DNA of 64,000 bases from Cunninghamia lanceolata (taxonomy: Eukaryota; Streptophyta; Pinopsida; Cupressales; Cupressaceae), in the NCBI GenBank assembly GCA_027924645.1, contig BSBN01000763.1, positions 124,001 through 188,000 on the forward strand, read 5' to 3'. Within the stretch, counting starts at the first letter, position 1. Every line of letters starts with the position of its first letter. The notes below the pieces were generated by a model. The model was not told where the DNA came from, did not search any database, and saw only the letters and a list, made by a program, of their open reading frames with translations. A program made the position numbers and the translations under genes. This document shows, one piece after another, positions 36,496-48,039 of this stretch.

Positions 36496-37100
36496 TACCG
36501 CATTCTCGCTGGCATTAATAACAACCTCCGTGGGGCGGCAAGGTATTCATTTCAACATTCAATGCTCTACCGTAATACCACAAACCTTGTTGAGCTTCAT
36601 TGCGGGACTGCGGTGACATTTGGTGGTCATCTTTTATCATTTACTATTTACCGCTAGCTCGCAAGCCTAGTGAAGTTACTGTTGTGGGGTGGCAGGATGG
36701 TAAGCTTTCTTTATATCTCTTACCGCCCTACCGCAGACCCATCATTCGAGCGTTGTGGGACCGTGGTGGCATTTTTACCACTGACTCAATCTTTACCGCA
36801 TTCTTGCAAGATGATATCTTAACCGCCGCAATATACAATACATGTTACTTGGAATGTATACCGCAAGCCCACAAGTCTATCTTGAAGTTGCCATGGGACT
36901 GCGGTGCATATGTTTCTTGGAGTCCTTTACTGCTAGCCTGCAAATCTATTTTGGAACTGTGATAGGGCTGCAGTAACACTTATCTGCTGCTTTGAACTTT
37001 ATACCGCAAGCCCACCACTCAACTCTAGAACTGTTGTGGGGCTACGATGAGTCTTGAACTAGTTTATGACTTTCACTGCAATACCGCAAGTGAACTTTTC
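36496..37100. repeat. diverged ~73-bp minisatellite
   Basis: TACCGC-like words recur at 36496, 36568, 36649, 36721, 36794, 36859, 36928, 37002 and 37082, about 65-81 bp apart. Between them runs a common pattern: GCAAGCCCAC, then TTGAA-T-TTGTGGGGCTGCGGTGACA. About nine units are visible, all diverged. The array is locally much richer in CG and CCGC words than its surroundings. The frames at 36434-36616 and 36600-36962 are by-products of the repeat. Confidence 0.8.
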
Positions 37101-37614
37101 TCATGCAACGGTGATGCGATAACTAAAGATTTGTTTCCTTTGGCTCCTGCACACCCACAAAGGAAATTAGCATATGTTGCATGATTACGGTAATAGACCA
37201 AAACACTTATATGGGCAAAAATACAAAGGTTTCTCACATAGATATGATATGAAATACACATGAAGGATTGTTAGGTGGTTTTTGATATGATTGCAAAAAC
37301 AATACAGATCCCTAGGATGAATTTGTGGAAATGAAATCTATGAAACTAGATGGGACTAAGTGAATTTTGAACAGTCCTAACATGGTTGAAGAGACTAATT
37401 GTGAATCTAGTTAATTGTGAATCTAGTTTTGTAGATATCATCTAGTTACAGGTTTCACGAAGCAATTCGGATTGTTAATGGTGATGCATGGTAAGGAAAA
37501 TAGAACTATGGTAAGAGAATGAACTTATTATCTTCTATCTTACTTATGGAGGAATTCCCTAAAAGGATTGTATGTTTTAGTTTTTAGTCTAGAAATGGTC
37601 AATGATATCTATCA
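37101..37614. other. non-coding spacer
   Basis: AT-rich sequence with no gene seen. It contains a short direct repeat GTGAATCTAGTTAATTGTGAATCTAG near 37401-37427. Confidence 0.4.
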
Positions 37615-40600
37615 CGTTACATCCCCAACCTATGATTTAATTTAATCTTGCTTTTGTGTGGTAATCAGGATGATTAATCATAGTTTAATGATTTGATGTT
37701 TGTGGAAAATATCAAATAGAATCATTGATTATATGAATATTGAATAATGTTAGTTAGGCATGAGATTACATGTTGATACGATTATTTAATTATAATGATT
37801 TGTGAATCAAATGATGATATAGTAATCATGGTTATATGGTTGTGAGTGTAATCAAGAAAAGGATCTTCCTCCAAGGATGGAAGGAGAGTATCATCTGGGA
37901 GGAGGAGATAGATGTTTGGAAAAGGTTAGAATTGCCATCTGAGTATCGTAATTAGTCTTTGTGAACCCATGCAAGGCAGGGTGAGTTATCATCTTTCCTT
38001 TGCTAGTCATTTTTAGTTCAGTCTGTGTCGGCATGACAATTTCAGTTATTTTGGCGTAATCCATGTTGCTTTGACTAGATGATGTTCTTGGAACATCAAT
38101 TTGGTCAATAAGTAATCTTGATGGGTTGTCGAGTATTTCCTTGTTTCCTTATCTAATTCCTTATTAGATTTTGTGATTATCATTGTGTATTTATAATTAT
38201 GGTTAGTAAGGTGATGTGGAGGAGTAGCAACTTGACTCCAAGATCACATTTTGTTATTGTGTCACCTTATCAATGATGTTATCATTTGATGACACCTTGA
38301 ATTATTTGATATTTAGATGTAGGGAATATTAAGTGTGTTATAAATATTTCAACATCCATAGAATTCGAGCACCCATAATAATAATAATATATATTTATGT
38401 TTATCCTTGGGCAGTCAGCCAACTACCATCCACGTTAAGTGGAGTGAGTGGAGGCCAAGTAGAGGTTGTTATGAGCTTCAACTTTGTCGCCCATATGATA
38501 ATGGAGTTGGTGGGCCATGGGAAACCATGCGAGGTGGCAGAGCCATTCCTACCACTACCCACAGTTAGAGGGTGGTAGACTTTATGGCATGCAAAGTATT
38601 GGAGAAGGTATCATTTTTTGATACATGACTTTTTTTGTGGAGTGTGGAAGGGAGGCGAACAGGAAGTTCGAAGAGGTGATAGTAAGAAGAAGTTTTTCTA
38701 TAGAGATAGCATGGGACTGGTGTGGGTAGCTTGTGGAAAGGGCCACTGATAGGCACACAGGGACTATCCTTACAAGCCAACACAATTGTACATTTAAAGT
38801 ACGGGTATGAATCTTAGATTGCGATGTGAACGTAATCGTGGGGTGATACCTCTTATTATTAATGGTGTCGACTATTTATTCTTTTTGATACACAGCAATG
38901 TATTTTGTGTAGAGGTAGATAAGGACAAAGTTGTTATCCTCTGTGAATTTGATATGAGGCCATCGAGGCCATATGTGATACATCTGTGTTATCTTTTGAA
39001 GGCAATGTTTTATCATAGTACTCGGCCAAGGCCATAAGGCCGAATACCAAACACAATTGTGCTTGCAATAATCTTGCATGTCGATATGGCATGGTCTGTA
39101 GACCACATGTTATACTCATAATACTCTCTTGGCTATCATTTGAGTCATATGTGCTCAAAGCCTAAGTAGTATCGATTAATTATGACTATCTAAATGTTAA
39201 TGAAGATTGTTATGGGCATAGGCCAAGAGCAGTGCTTGGGCCATATTATCCTTATTGATAATCTTTCTTTCTAAGCCTTGACTGTGCCTTAGGCACTTAG
39301 TATATTGGGCTAGGGTGTTGTAGAAATAGTGCTTGATTGTTTATAAATATATTATGATATTTATAGTGCAACCCATGTGAATAAATGTGTATTGTGGAAA
39401 CAGTGCTCAATTGTTATGAAAGGTATTATGATATCTATAGAGTAATTGGTATGTATTTGAAAGCTTTATGACTCCTCGTGCTGAGGAAGGAATGGTAAAA
39501 GGTTACTAATAATGTTACCAAAGGCAGTTTTAAATGCATGCCAATCCATGATGGTTGGGGAAGCAAACCCTCCATTGATACTTATTTCTTATGAGAATGA
39601 AAATTAAGTATAGTATGAAACTCTTATGATTAAATGATATGAATGTTATCCCTTTTTGGATGGCCATACTTCATGAACCAAGTATAGGGTATCATGAACT
39701 TATGTGGAATCATTGAGTTAGGGTCTTTTAATAGAACCGACCCATTAGACTATTATAATTTAAGTCTTAGTTGATATGAATTTGAATGTAAACCTTGTGA
39801 CAAGGTAAACATGGAATTTGGACCAAGAAAGGTCAAAAGTTTGAAAACTTGATTGTTCTAATGATATTAAGGAAAGACGGGAATATAGTGACATGGAGTC
39901 ACAGGTTCCCTATTGCAAAAGCAATGAAACATTAATGAATATACTCCCAAGCTGGGAGTCAAATGTCCTAGAAATGGACTAAGAATGAATTGAACTTACC
40001 TTCCCTAGACCTAGAGAGGTCAAACTATGACTACTGTAGGATGAGACAACTTCTAAGTCAAGTTGAGGTGGTGGGCATATGACTATGTTCATTGTGAAAT
40101 GTATATGTATGTAAATCTTTGGCCAAATTAATGCATCCGTAACTACATGCATTGGTTGGTCCATTGTGCTCTAGATGGCATAATGTTTCCATTAGTGTCA
40201 TACATAGTTAAAGTGGATCTATAGTTGTATGGCCGAGAGACATTATGAAGGACACAACACTAGATACTCAGATGGAAAACCTAGCAATTCCTTATATCTA
40301 TACCCTCCATGAAGGGCAGGCCCACTTCCAGGTAGGAAGTTGGTTGGCAGAAAAGCACTCGGGTGATTCTCTCCTTCCCAAGCAAAAGACAAGCTGAGAC
40401 TTATGACGATAGATGTCAAAGTTCCAGATACAATACATTCTTTATATGACTTGATAGTAAGTTATTATGTAAAATCTTTTCAATGATGCCTTGAGAATAA
40501 CTTTGTACTTGTATAGTGAAAGTTATTCACTAGTGAGTTATCTTTGGATTGTTGTAATCTAAACTTTTGAAATATCCTGAAAGGAAAATCATGTTTAATT

Positions 40601-40721
40601 TCATGATGATATTGATTCATTTTTGCTTTAACTATGATTATGTAAATCATAATGTATTCTTAACCTTAATTAAGATGGTTAATTATGGTTGATTTTGGGT
40701 AGTATGAAATGTCATGTTACA
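37615..40721 (+). repeat. probable 5' LTR of chromovirus-like gypsy element
   Basis: The right end, CATGTTACA at 40721, is fixed by the primer site that follows. The left end is placed at CGTTACATCCCCAACC (37615), which resembles the TGTTACATCCC-type starts of long plant chromovirus LTRs with one change in the terminal TG. The 3.1 kb length is in the known range for Del/Tekay-like elements. The interior has an ATTATGATAT-TATAG repeat near 39350 and 39430 and many spurious short frames. No second LTR is in the window, so the left end is uncertain. Confidence 0.45.
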
Positions 40722-40723
40722 TA

Positions 40724-40735
40724 TGATATCAGAGC
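40724..40735 (+). promoter_or_regulatory. primer-binding site (initiator Met-tRNA type)
   Basis: TGATATCAGAGC, three bases after the LTR end, is one change from TGGTATCAGAGC, the usual primer site complementary to initiator Met-tRNA in plant retroelements. A gag frame follows, which fits. Confidence 0.75.
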
Positions 40736-40831
40736 TATCGGGTTCAATACATGGACCTATGAGCTCACTACATAATGATTTTCTTTATTCAACATTAACC
40801 GTTGCTAATGTTTGCATGTTCTTATTCTAGA

Positions 40832-41146
40832 ATGGTAAGAATAATAACGACACCCAGAAAGAAGGTAACAGGAAATGGATGTTACCTTAAGGCCTTGAGG
40901 GAGCAAGCCTCAAGGATGAAATGCCTTGAACAAACTGGTTGCTTGGTAGGCGCATGGTTGGCTGATGATGAAACCTTCACTAATGCTATTAAACGCATCA
41001 AGCAGGAGATGAGGAAAGTAGTTAGGGTTACTACTCCTATCTCTGAAAATGAATTAGCAGAACCCTCTACACCTAAGGAACTAGTCATAGAAAGTGATCC
41101 TAACAATCCTAATGTTACGAAGGAGGTTGTGGATGAGTACCTATGA
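40832..41146 (+). CDS. small ORF upstream of gag (104 codons)
   Basis: Opens with ATG at 40832 (MVRIITTPRKKVTGNGC) and is uninterrupted to the TGA at 41144-41146. It is basic at the start and acidic near the end (ELVIESDPNNPN, KEVVDEYL). It lies between primer site and the gag-like ORF and is in a different frame from gag. I do not recognise a domain. It could be the true gag N-terminus shifted out of frame, or a separate leader ORF. Confidence 0.45.
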   Translation: MVRIITTPRKKVTGNGCYLKALREQASRMKCLEQTGCLVGAWLADDETFTNAIKRIKQEMRKVVRVTTPISENELAEPSTPKELVIESDPNNPNVTKEVVDEYL

Positions 41147-41463
41147 GTACGTCCACCTCCTAAAACTGATTTGATAAATCTCAAGGATGAGAAATGAATA
41201 TGGGAAGGTATCCCAATCTGATAATGACTTGCAGTAGCAAGATGTAAACAAAATTTTTTAATTATGGATGGATTATATGTAATCCATGGAAACCTATAAT
41301 GCATTTTGAATTTTGGCAAATCTTTCCTTTCTTGTTAAAGATTACATGAATGAGAATGGATTCACATTTATGAATGGATTCAATGGTATGAAAAACTAAT
41401 TGAATGATCAATTTGCAAACTTTAGGAGAAGTAGATTGTCATAAGGTTCAGATAAGAACCAGT

Positions 41464-42540
41464 ATGGGAGATAGCCAAGAAGAAGGACAACCTTCAGGCC
41501 ACTTCGAATCTAAACTCGACTAGATCCTTGCTATGCTCCAAGAGATGAGAGCAAGAATTGGAACTCTCGAGCAGGAGGTCAGGGATCAACATCGACCTAG
41601 GTGGGAAGCTTATTATGGGGGTGATGATGAGGCACATCATGATGACAACACCCAAAGTGAACATGGAGAGAATAACTTTGAGGCTAGACAAGAAGGGGAT
41701 AGAAGAAGCCACTTGGCTTTGGAATTATCCCAGGATATGAAAAAGGTTATGCCACCCAAGTTTGATGGGTCTGTAAGCAAAGATGCCACAGAGGCATGGC
41801 TTACAGAGATGGAAAAATACTTTGAAATAAGAAATTATAATGAAATCACCAAAGCGGTATGGGGAGCATACCAGTTAGTGGGTGAAGCATCCACATGGTG
41901 GATGAATAAGAAAATGGAGTTAGGCTTGAGGTCTATTTTAGGCAAAGATGGTTGCCTCAATTGTTTTATGACCAAAAACTTATAGACTTTTAGAATCTAA
42001 AATAGGGTGATTTAACCTGTGAACAAATACTGGGAAAAGTTCACTCACCTACTCAAATATGTTCCGCAATATCAACAGGATGAGAGATTTCGCATCTGAA
42101 AATTTATTATGGGATTGAACACCTAGATTGGGGGTGAGGTTGACATACATGATCCCACGTCAATGGACCAGGTCTATGAGAAGGCCATCAAAGGAACAAA
42201 AATTGAAAGCTATGTCTGCTTACAGGGAAAGGAATTGCAAAAGGTATAACTGGTCCCAATCCTCTCAATCTTTTAAGAAAAAGGGGAAAAAGTAGGATTT
42301 CTCTGAGAAAAATGATAAAGGGTCCAAGAATAAACAAAATGAATCTAGGGGGGAGAAAGGCAATACTAACTCCAAGAAAAATGGAGATAAGTCTGCAAAG
42401 CCTTAGGAGAGGTGAGGACCTGTGGGAGGGTGTTATACATGCGGTGGTGATCATTACACCAACTAGTGTCCTAATAAGATGCAGAGAACTCAGCCGCAAG
42501 GAAATCCATTACCCTGACAGCAGACAGCTTTCCAACAATG
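41464..42540 (+). pseudogene. gag: chromovirus-like gag (broken)
   Basis: From the ATG at 41464, MGDSQEEGQ runs to a TAG at about 41521. It then continues LAMLQEMRARIGTLEQEV (coiled-coil) and PPKFDGSVSKDATEAWLTEM, a typical Retrotrans_gag domain start, with GEASTWWMNKK. Stops follow at 41983 and several later points. The basic tail ends in a zinc knuckle CYTCGGDHYTN-CPNK (about 42430-42480), with a stop inside. Order and motifs fit gypsy chromovirus gag. It packages element RNA in intact relatives. Confidence 0.82.
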
Positions 42541-42589
42541 CATACATGCAGTCCTGGATAATAGGCAAACTGAATACCAAATCACTCCC

Positions 42590-43000
42590 ATTGAAACTAT
42601 AGATATTTTATCTAGTTTCTCAATTTCAGTTTTGATAGATACTGGTGCTACAGAATTTTTTGTTTCCCCAAAAGTTTTAAATAAAATTCCTAGAATAGCT
42701 GGATACATGGCAAACACTTGGTCAGTTGATTATATAAATCAAACCAAGGCTCAGGTAGAGCAATGCTTGTTTGAGGCTAAGGTTTAACTTCTAAGTTTCT
42801 CCACTAAGGTGAACCTTTATGTAGCCCCATTAGGCTCATAAGATGTTATCCTTGGGATAAATTTGTTATGGAGACATCAGGCCAAAGTGGACTATTGTGC
42901 CAAAACAATAAAATGTCTAGATGACTTAGGGAATAAAGTCTTTTTGCAAGGGAACCCTAGAGAAGTCAAACTAAGATAAATTTCTACCCTTCAAATGAAA
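42590..43000 (+). pseudogene. chromovirus-like aspartic protease (broken)
   Basis: The active site reads SVLIDTGATEFFVSPKVL (DTGA at 42637-42648). The second conserved block is VNLYVAPLGS then DVILGINLLWRHQAKVDYC (about 42815-42900). It ends EVKL-ISTLQMKRAQ, the usual link into RT, but RT never starts: at about 43000-43030 the sequence changes to Tat gag. The element is therefore cut at this junction. Confidence 0.85.
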
Positions 43001-43029
43001 AGAGCTCAAACAAGCAACCAATTTAACAT

Positions 43030-44240
43030 TTGGTCACACTAAGAAAACCTTCTCCTTGGAGGAGGTTTGTCCTTATCCACATTTTTATCGATCATTGCAA
43101 ATGATCTCTTTTCCTTCCAACTTCACTATGCCAAAATTTGATAAATACAAGGGAAGAGGAGACCCAAAAGACCACATTAGAGAATTATATATTGCTTGTT
43201 TTAAGGTTACGCATAATGACACATACCTCATATGCCTCTTTCCTCCCAGTCTTGGAGGTCAAGCTATAGAATGGTTCTCACATCTACCTACGGGTATCAA
43301 AACTTTTAATGAGCTTGCAAAAAAATTTGCCGCCCATTTCTCATACAACATAGAACATGAGGTCTCTATGACAGACTTATGTAACAACAAATAGAAAAAT
43401 GGGGAAACCCTTATCTCCTTCCTTCAAAGATGGAGACACATGGCTAGCAAATTCCCATTTAAAATACTTGAAAAGTAGCTTGTTAGCATGTTTGTGCATA
43501 ACCTTAACCAAGAATTGGGTTTCCATTTGCAAATACTAAGTGCTACAACCTTTGACAAGATTACCTATAAAGGCATCAACATCGAAAAATCCCTCATCAC
43601 TAAAGGCATGCTCAAAATCTTTAAAGAAAATAAAGACAATTCTCCCCAACAAAAATCAAATGATAAGCCCAAATTTTGGAACAAAAACAAAAATGTGGTC
43701 AATGATGGTGTGGTGGATTCCAAATATGTTCAAACACTACAAACACCCCTTAATCTTTCATCCAAACAAAACCAACCTCCACCTCAACAACAACAACGAC
43801 GACGACAACAAAACCAAAACCAACAGCATCAACAAGAGTGGCCTCCCCAAGATTAACCTCCAAGACGTAAGTTCACTCCCTTGGGAGAGCCTATAGAGTC
43901 AGTTCTAAAGAAACTTGTGCAAAATGGACTCATCACGCTACCAGAAGCTCGCCCATATGACGAACATGCCTTCAAACCCACATGGTACAAAGATAATGAA
44001 TATTGTGAATACCATAAGACCAAAGGACACAGAACCATATCATGCATTAAACTCAAGCACATGATCCAAAACCTTATCGATAGAGGCGAAGTCACTTTTG
44101 ATGCACCTCTTAATCAAAACACCAACAAAGATCTCAACATGTACAAGAGCCATTCCCTAACCATGGTCAAGGTCAACATCCTGATAAAGGTAAAGCCATT
44201 AATAAAGCTTCAACTTCCTATGACTCTATTGTAGGTCACT
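43030..44240 (+). pseudogene. gag: Tat-C gag (5'-truncated, broken)
   Basis: Begins inside gag with TFSLEEVCPYPHFYR, then PKFDKYKGRGDPKDHIRELY, AIEWFSHLPTGIKTF and FSYNIEHEVSMTDL, matching Tat-B 8950-9330. A stop lies at 43392. Then come NQELGFHLQIL and a Q/R-rich stretch from CAACAACGACGA repeats (43780-43830). The zinc knuckle CEYHKTKGHRTISC lies at about 44004-44045. The 5' LTR, leader and gag start of this copy are absent; the left edge abuts the chromovirus protease. Confidence 0.88.
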
Positions 44241-44279
44241 TTGAAGAAACGACTCTATTGTAGGTCACTTTGAAGAAAC
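44222..44279 (+). repeat. perfect 29-bp tandem duplication in Tat-C
   Basis: Two identical adjacent copies start GACTCTATTGTAGGTCAC and end GAAGAAAC (44222-44250, 44251-44279). The unit length is not a multiple of three, so the event shifts the gag-protease frame. It resembles the exact duplications at 28574 and 61496. Confidence 0.9.
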
Positions 44280-44599
44280 TCGTGTGTCTACCCTCACTAT
44301 CAAAGGTAAAACTACGGATTATGTAGTCACAACTCGCCGTGGTCATGTTACCCTTCGTGGGACTACACTGAGTCTCCCAACCCAATCTGATTACAATCTT
44401 ATAAAAAATCTAGGGAAACCCCTGCACAGATCTGTATTTTGGACCTTCTACGGTCATCACCAGCACATAAATTTGTGCTATAAAAAGCCCTACAAGAGTC
44501 TTTTGTTCCTAATAATATAGTGGTCATAGATTTCTAGCTATAATAGGTAACATTGACTCACCTTACAATGTGGTCTTTTCTGAAAAGGACCTACCATCC

Positions 44600-45217
44600 C
44601 ATGATCCATAACACAATGATGCACTTCACATTGAAGTTTTCATCCATAAATGAAAGATCAAATGCATACTTATAGATGGTGGTACTGGTCTCAATATCTA
44701 TTCTCTTAAGTTACTTAAACAATTGGGATACTCTAAGGATCATGTCAACATTGATCAATGCATTACAGTCAAGGGGTATGATGATGTTGATCACCATTCA
44801 GAAGGTGTTATCCACTTACCTATATAAGTAGGCCCCCTCATGCTTGAAACTAGGTGCCAAGTCCTAGACATTGAGCTACCTTATAACATTATCTTAGGAC
44901 GCCCATGGATCCATGCCATGAAATCTATTCCCTCCACGTACCATCAGTTTCTCAAGTTCACATTCAATGGTACAGAGATCACTATCCCAACAGACCCTCA
45001 TCCCTTTGAATTATGTTGTGCCTTGCAAGGCAGTTATAAGAATAGAAACCAAGTGCCAAATAATGACAAAGCCTATGAATCCCCATTGTATGTCGACCCT
45101 GAAAATCTAAAAAAAGCCTCCGAAGTTGAACCTAATCCTAATCCTATTCCCGAAATAAAAACTCACATTCTTGATATAGGCCTTGGTGAATATATCTCTA
45201 AATCTTTTTTTGTGTAG
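44600..45217 (+). pseudogene. Tat-C aspartic protease (broken)
   Basis: CILIDGGTGLNIYSLKLLKQ carries the DGGTG active site (about 44674-44690), then CITVKGYDDVDHHSEGVIHLP. After a stop near 44825 it continues LETRCQVLDIELPYNIILG, RPWIHAMKSIPSTYHQFLKF. It parallels Tat-B 10473-11090 residue for residue in the conserved blocks. The frame runs on into a Pro-rich linker (NPNPIPEIKTHILDIG) ending at 45217. Confidence 0.87.
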
Positions 45218-45222
45218 GGCAG

Positions 45223-45819
45223 ATGCCCTTATCCCTTAAATCCTACAGCCAACCGTCCATAGATAAAGTGACTAAGAAAGTAGTCATCCCCCCTCCAGCA
45301 TCCCTAACTCAGTTCAATGAGGGAAAATTATTGGCAGAGGAAACTATTGAAGACATCTCGTCTTGTCTCTATAAAGAGAGAGAACCAGTCACCATACCAG
45401 TTAAACAATATGGCAATGGCCTAAGAATTGTCAAAAATATGGGCTATAAAGGCAAAGGTGGCCTTGGGAAAGATAATCAAGGTGACATAGAACCCATTGT
45501 TGTGAAAAAGGAGCTAGACAAGAAGGGGTTAGGATACAGTAAGAAGGTACCACACGCCTTGGACATCGAGGGTATTCTCGATGAGGTGGCACAAATGTCT
45601 CTCGCAGATTCAATGTCTCAAAAGAATATCATCGATGACTCCTACCTCCATATGACTAACCTATTCACTGAATCCTCCATATTTATGCTATCATCCATAT
45701 CCTCCACATCAACCACCAACACCCATATTGTAACACTTGTCTACCCTAAACTTATCGATTGGGACCAACAAGGGTCCCCCATTCTAGATGTTTTTCAAAA
45801 TGACAAAGCTCTTACATAA
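45223..45819 (+). pseudogene. Tat-C linker with clear G-patch domain
   Basis: A 198-codon open stretch. Residues near 65-110 read KQYGNGLRIVKNMGYKGKGG, LGKDNQGDIEPI and KKGLGYSKK, which fits the G-patch pattern with all spaced glycines, the aromatic residue after MG, GLGK, QG and the final GLGY. Downstream the sequence VYPKLIDWDQQGSPILDVFQ is shared with Tat-B. The G-patch is better preserved than the frame around it. Its role in the element is not known to me; nucleic-acid or helicase binding is the family expectation. Confidence 0.85.
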
Positions 45820-45822
45820 TTC

Positions 45823-46200
45823 ATGGGACTCCGGGATGGTATCCCTCTTGGCGATCACAAAGTTGGTTTTGTAATAGAACTAGATCAAACTACTTATTTT
45901 AGTGAGAATGCCAAATCCTCTAGTTGCAAAAATAAAAATAAAGAAAGATCTCTAGGTGAAAACCACACCGTGGCACCTCCTGATCAGAAAAAAGTTAAAA
46001 TAAAGGACGTATCTGAAGGTGAAACCCAATTGTGGCACCTAAGAATGGACGATTTGACCTTCCCCTACCATCTAAGTATCAAGAGAAATCAGCTCTCCTA
46101 GTGGAAGATTCTACAGAGATAAATCTAGGCACAAAGCAAAATCCTAAGACCACATTCCTTGCAGCATCATTATCAGAACAAGAGAACAAGAATCTTACCA
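45823..46200 (+). pseudogene. Tat-C linker with GEN/KIKD repeats
   Basis: Reads SLGENHTVAPPDQKKVKIKD, VSEGETQLWHL, with a frame change near 46050 to LPSKYQEKSALL. The DNA at 45950-46045 has GGTGAAAACCACACCGTGG followed by CACC, and a second GGTGAAACCC half, the same words as in the 3' UTR modules. Function is unknown. Confidence 0.6.
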
Positions 46201-46930
46201 ACTTCTTCTTACAGGGAACCATCAACTTTGTGTGGACCTATGCTGATATGGCAGGGTTAGACCCTTCGCTAGTAGTTCACTGTCTGACGATTGATCCAAA
46301 AGCTAAACCAATCAAACAAAAACTAAGAAAGATGCACCCACAGATCGCTCTCTTGGTGAAAGTTGAAATATAGAAGTTGCTAGATGCAAAATTTATCAAA
46401 CCTATTGATTTTCCAGAATGGGTCTCAAACATTGTACCTATGGCTAAACCAAATGGGGGCATCTGCATGTGTTTTGACTTCAGAGATCTCAACAAAGAAT
46501 GTCCCAAAGATGACTTTCCACTGCTAAAGATTGATCTCATACTAAACTTGACCACTGGTCAGAAATGATTTCTCTAATGGATGTATTTTTTAGCTATAAT
46601 AAGATAATGATAGCGGAAGAAGATCAGCATAAAATTGCTTTTACTTGTCCTTGGGGTACCTATTGTTGGTATGTCATGCCATTTGGTCTTAAAAATGCAG
46701 GCGTAACCTATCAAAGAGCAATGACAGTGATATTCCATGATCTCTTTCATCACATCATGGAGGACTATGTTGATGATATACTAGCAAAGTCTTCTAGGGT
46801 AGATCACATATAGGTTCTAGGACAAATCTTTGACAAACTCGAAAAATATCAAGTAAGACTCAATCGAAAGAAGTGTGTCTTCGGGGTAACCTTAGGAAAA
46901 CTATTGGGATACATCGTATCTCATAGAGGC
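46200..46930 (+). pseudogene. Tat-C reverse transcriptase (broken)
   Basis: RT blocks in order: KPIKQKLRKMHPQIALLVKV, FIKPIDFPEWVSNIVPMAK, CFDFRDLNKECPKDDFPL, then after a frame change IAFTCPWGTYCWYVMPFGLK and NAGVTYQRAM. The catalytic box is intact: EDYVDDILAKS, with YVDD at 46766-46777. LNRKKCVFGVTLGKLLGYIV closes the domain. Stops at 46371, 46566 and 46811 disable it. This copy is better preserved at the active site than Tat-B. Confidence 0.92.
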
Positions 46931-47620
46931 ATTGAAGTAGATCTAGTGAAAGTCAAAGCTATAGTAGAGATGCCTCCACCAAAGATTATGAAAGCATTAA
47001 GAAGCTTTAAAGGAAGGTTACAATCCATTAGGCATTTTATCTCACAGCTAGCGGATAAATGTCAACCATTCCAACACTTGCACTGAAAGGATGTCTCATT
47101 TCGATGGGATGCTAAGTGTCAAGCGGCATTTGATCAGCTCAAGGAATATCTAGCTATACCTCCTATCTTGGTACCACTAGTTGCCGATAGGCCTTTGATC
47201 TTGTACATCTCAACTACAACTACAACCCTAGGGGCTCTTCTAGCACAGCATGATGAGTCAAGAAAAGAGCATGCAATCTATTATATCAGTCAAACCTTGG
47301 TGGATTATGAACTCAATTATTCACCTATGGAAAGAGATTGTTTAGCCTTAGTGTTCGCTTCCCAAAAGTTGTAGCATTACATGCTAAACCAACACACAAA
47401 TCTAATAGCCAAAATTGATCCATTAAAATATCTCCTAGCAAAAGTAGCCCTCACAGGCAGACTAGCTAAATGGGTCATGATCCTTAGTGAGTTTGACATT
47501 GAGTATGTGGAACATAAAGCAATCAAGGGACAAGCCCTAGTAGATCAACTAGCAGAAGCACCCATGACAGATGTACATCCTATGGTATCTAACTTTCCAG
47601 ATGAAAATCTCTTCAATCTC
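46931..47620 (+). pseudogene. Tat-C RNase H (first) and tether
   Basis: GIEVDLVKVKAIVEMPPPK leads to FRWDAKCQAAFDQLKEYLA. Then come LILYISTTTTTLGALLAQHD, HAIYYISQTLVDYELNYSPM and ERDCLALVFASQKL, the RNase H blocks linked to RT. HYMLNQHTNLIAKIDPLKYL and LSEFDIEYVEHKAIKGQALV complete the tether. Two in-frame stops (47084 and 47372) break an otherwise continuous reading. Confidence 0.9.
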
Positions 47621-47629
47621 TCTACCTCG

Positions 47630-47960
47630 GTAATGTGGAAGTTGTATTTTGATGGTTCCTACACACAGCATGGATCAAGGGTCGGCATTCTTTTTATCAC
47701 ACCTCAAAATGATTATATCTTGATTTCCTTGCACCAACAACATAGCTGAGTATGAAGCACTCCTCATAGGTCTCCATATAGCAGTCCAATGGGACATCAA
47801 AGAACTATAGGTATATGGAGACTCACAACTAGTCATTCGACAAGTCATTGATGAGTACCAAACAAAAGATGAAAAATTGGCCCCTTACAAGCAACTAGTG
47901 GATGCCTATAAACTACACTTTTCTAGCATCACTTTTGAGTAGATTACAAGAGAGCATAAC
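47630..47960 (+). pseudogene. Tat-C second (archaeal-type) RNase H
   Basis: WKLYFDGSYTQHGSRVGILF keeps the first catalytic Asp. After a frame change near 47745 the second block reads AEYEALLIGLHIAVQWDIK and the third VYGDSQLVIRQVIDEYQTKD. This additional RNase H, placed between the RT-linked RNase H and integrase, identifies the Tat lineage. Frameshift and stops disable it. Confidence 0.85.
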
Positions 47961-48039
47961 AAATCTGTAGATTCTATGGCTTTTGTGGGGTCACTTATAG
48001 ACATGCCTACAAACACATAGAAATGTGAATTCTTGATCG

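Noticed and set aside
36434..36962. Two open frames in the CG-rich tract as genes
   Set aside because: They arise from the ~73-bp minisatellite and carry no domain.
36496..37100. CRISPR-like array of regular repeats
   Set aside because: Units are contiguous and diverged with no constant repeat and unique spacers; the setting is a plant nuclear genome.
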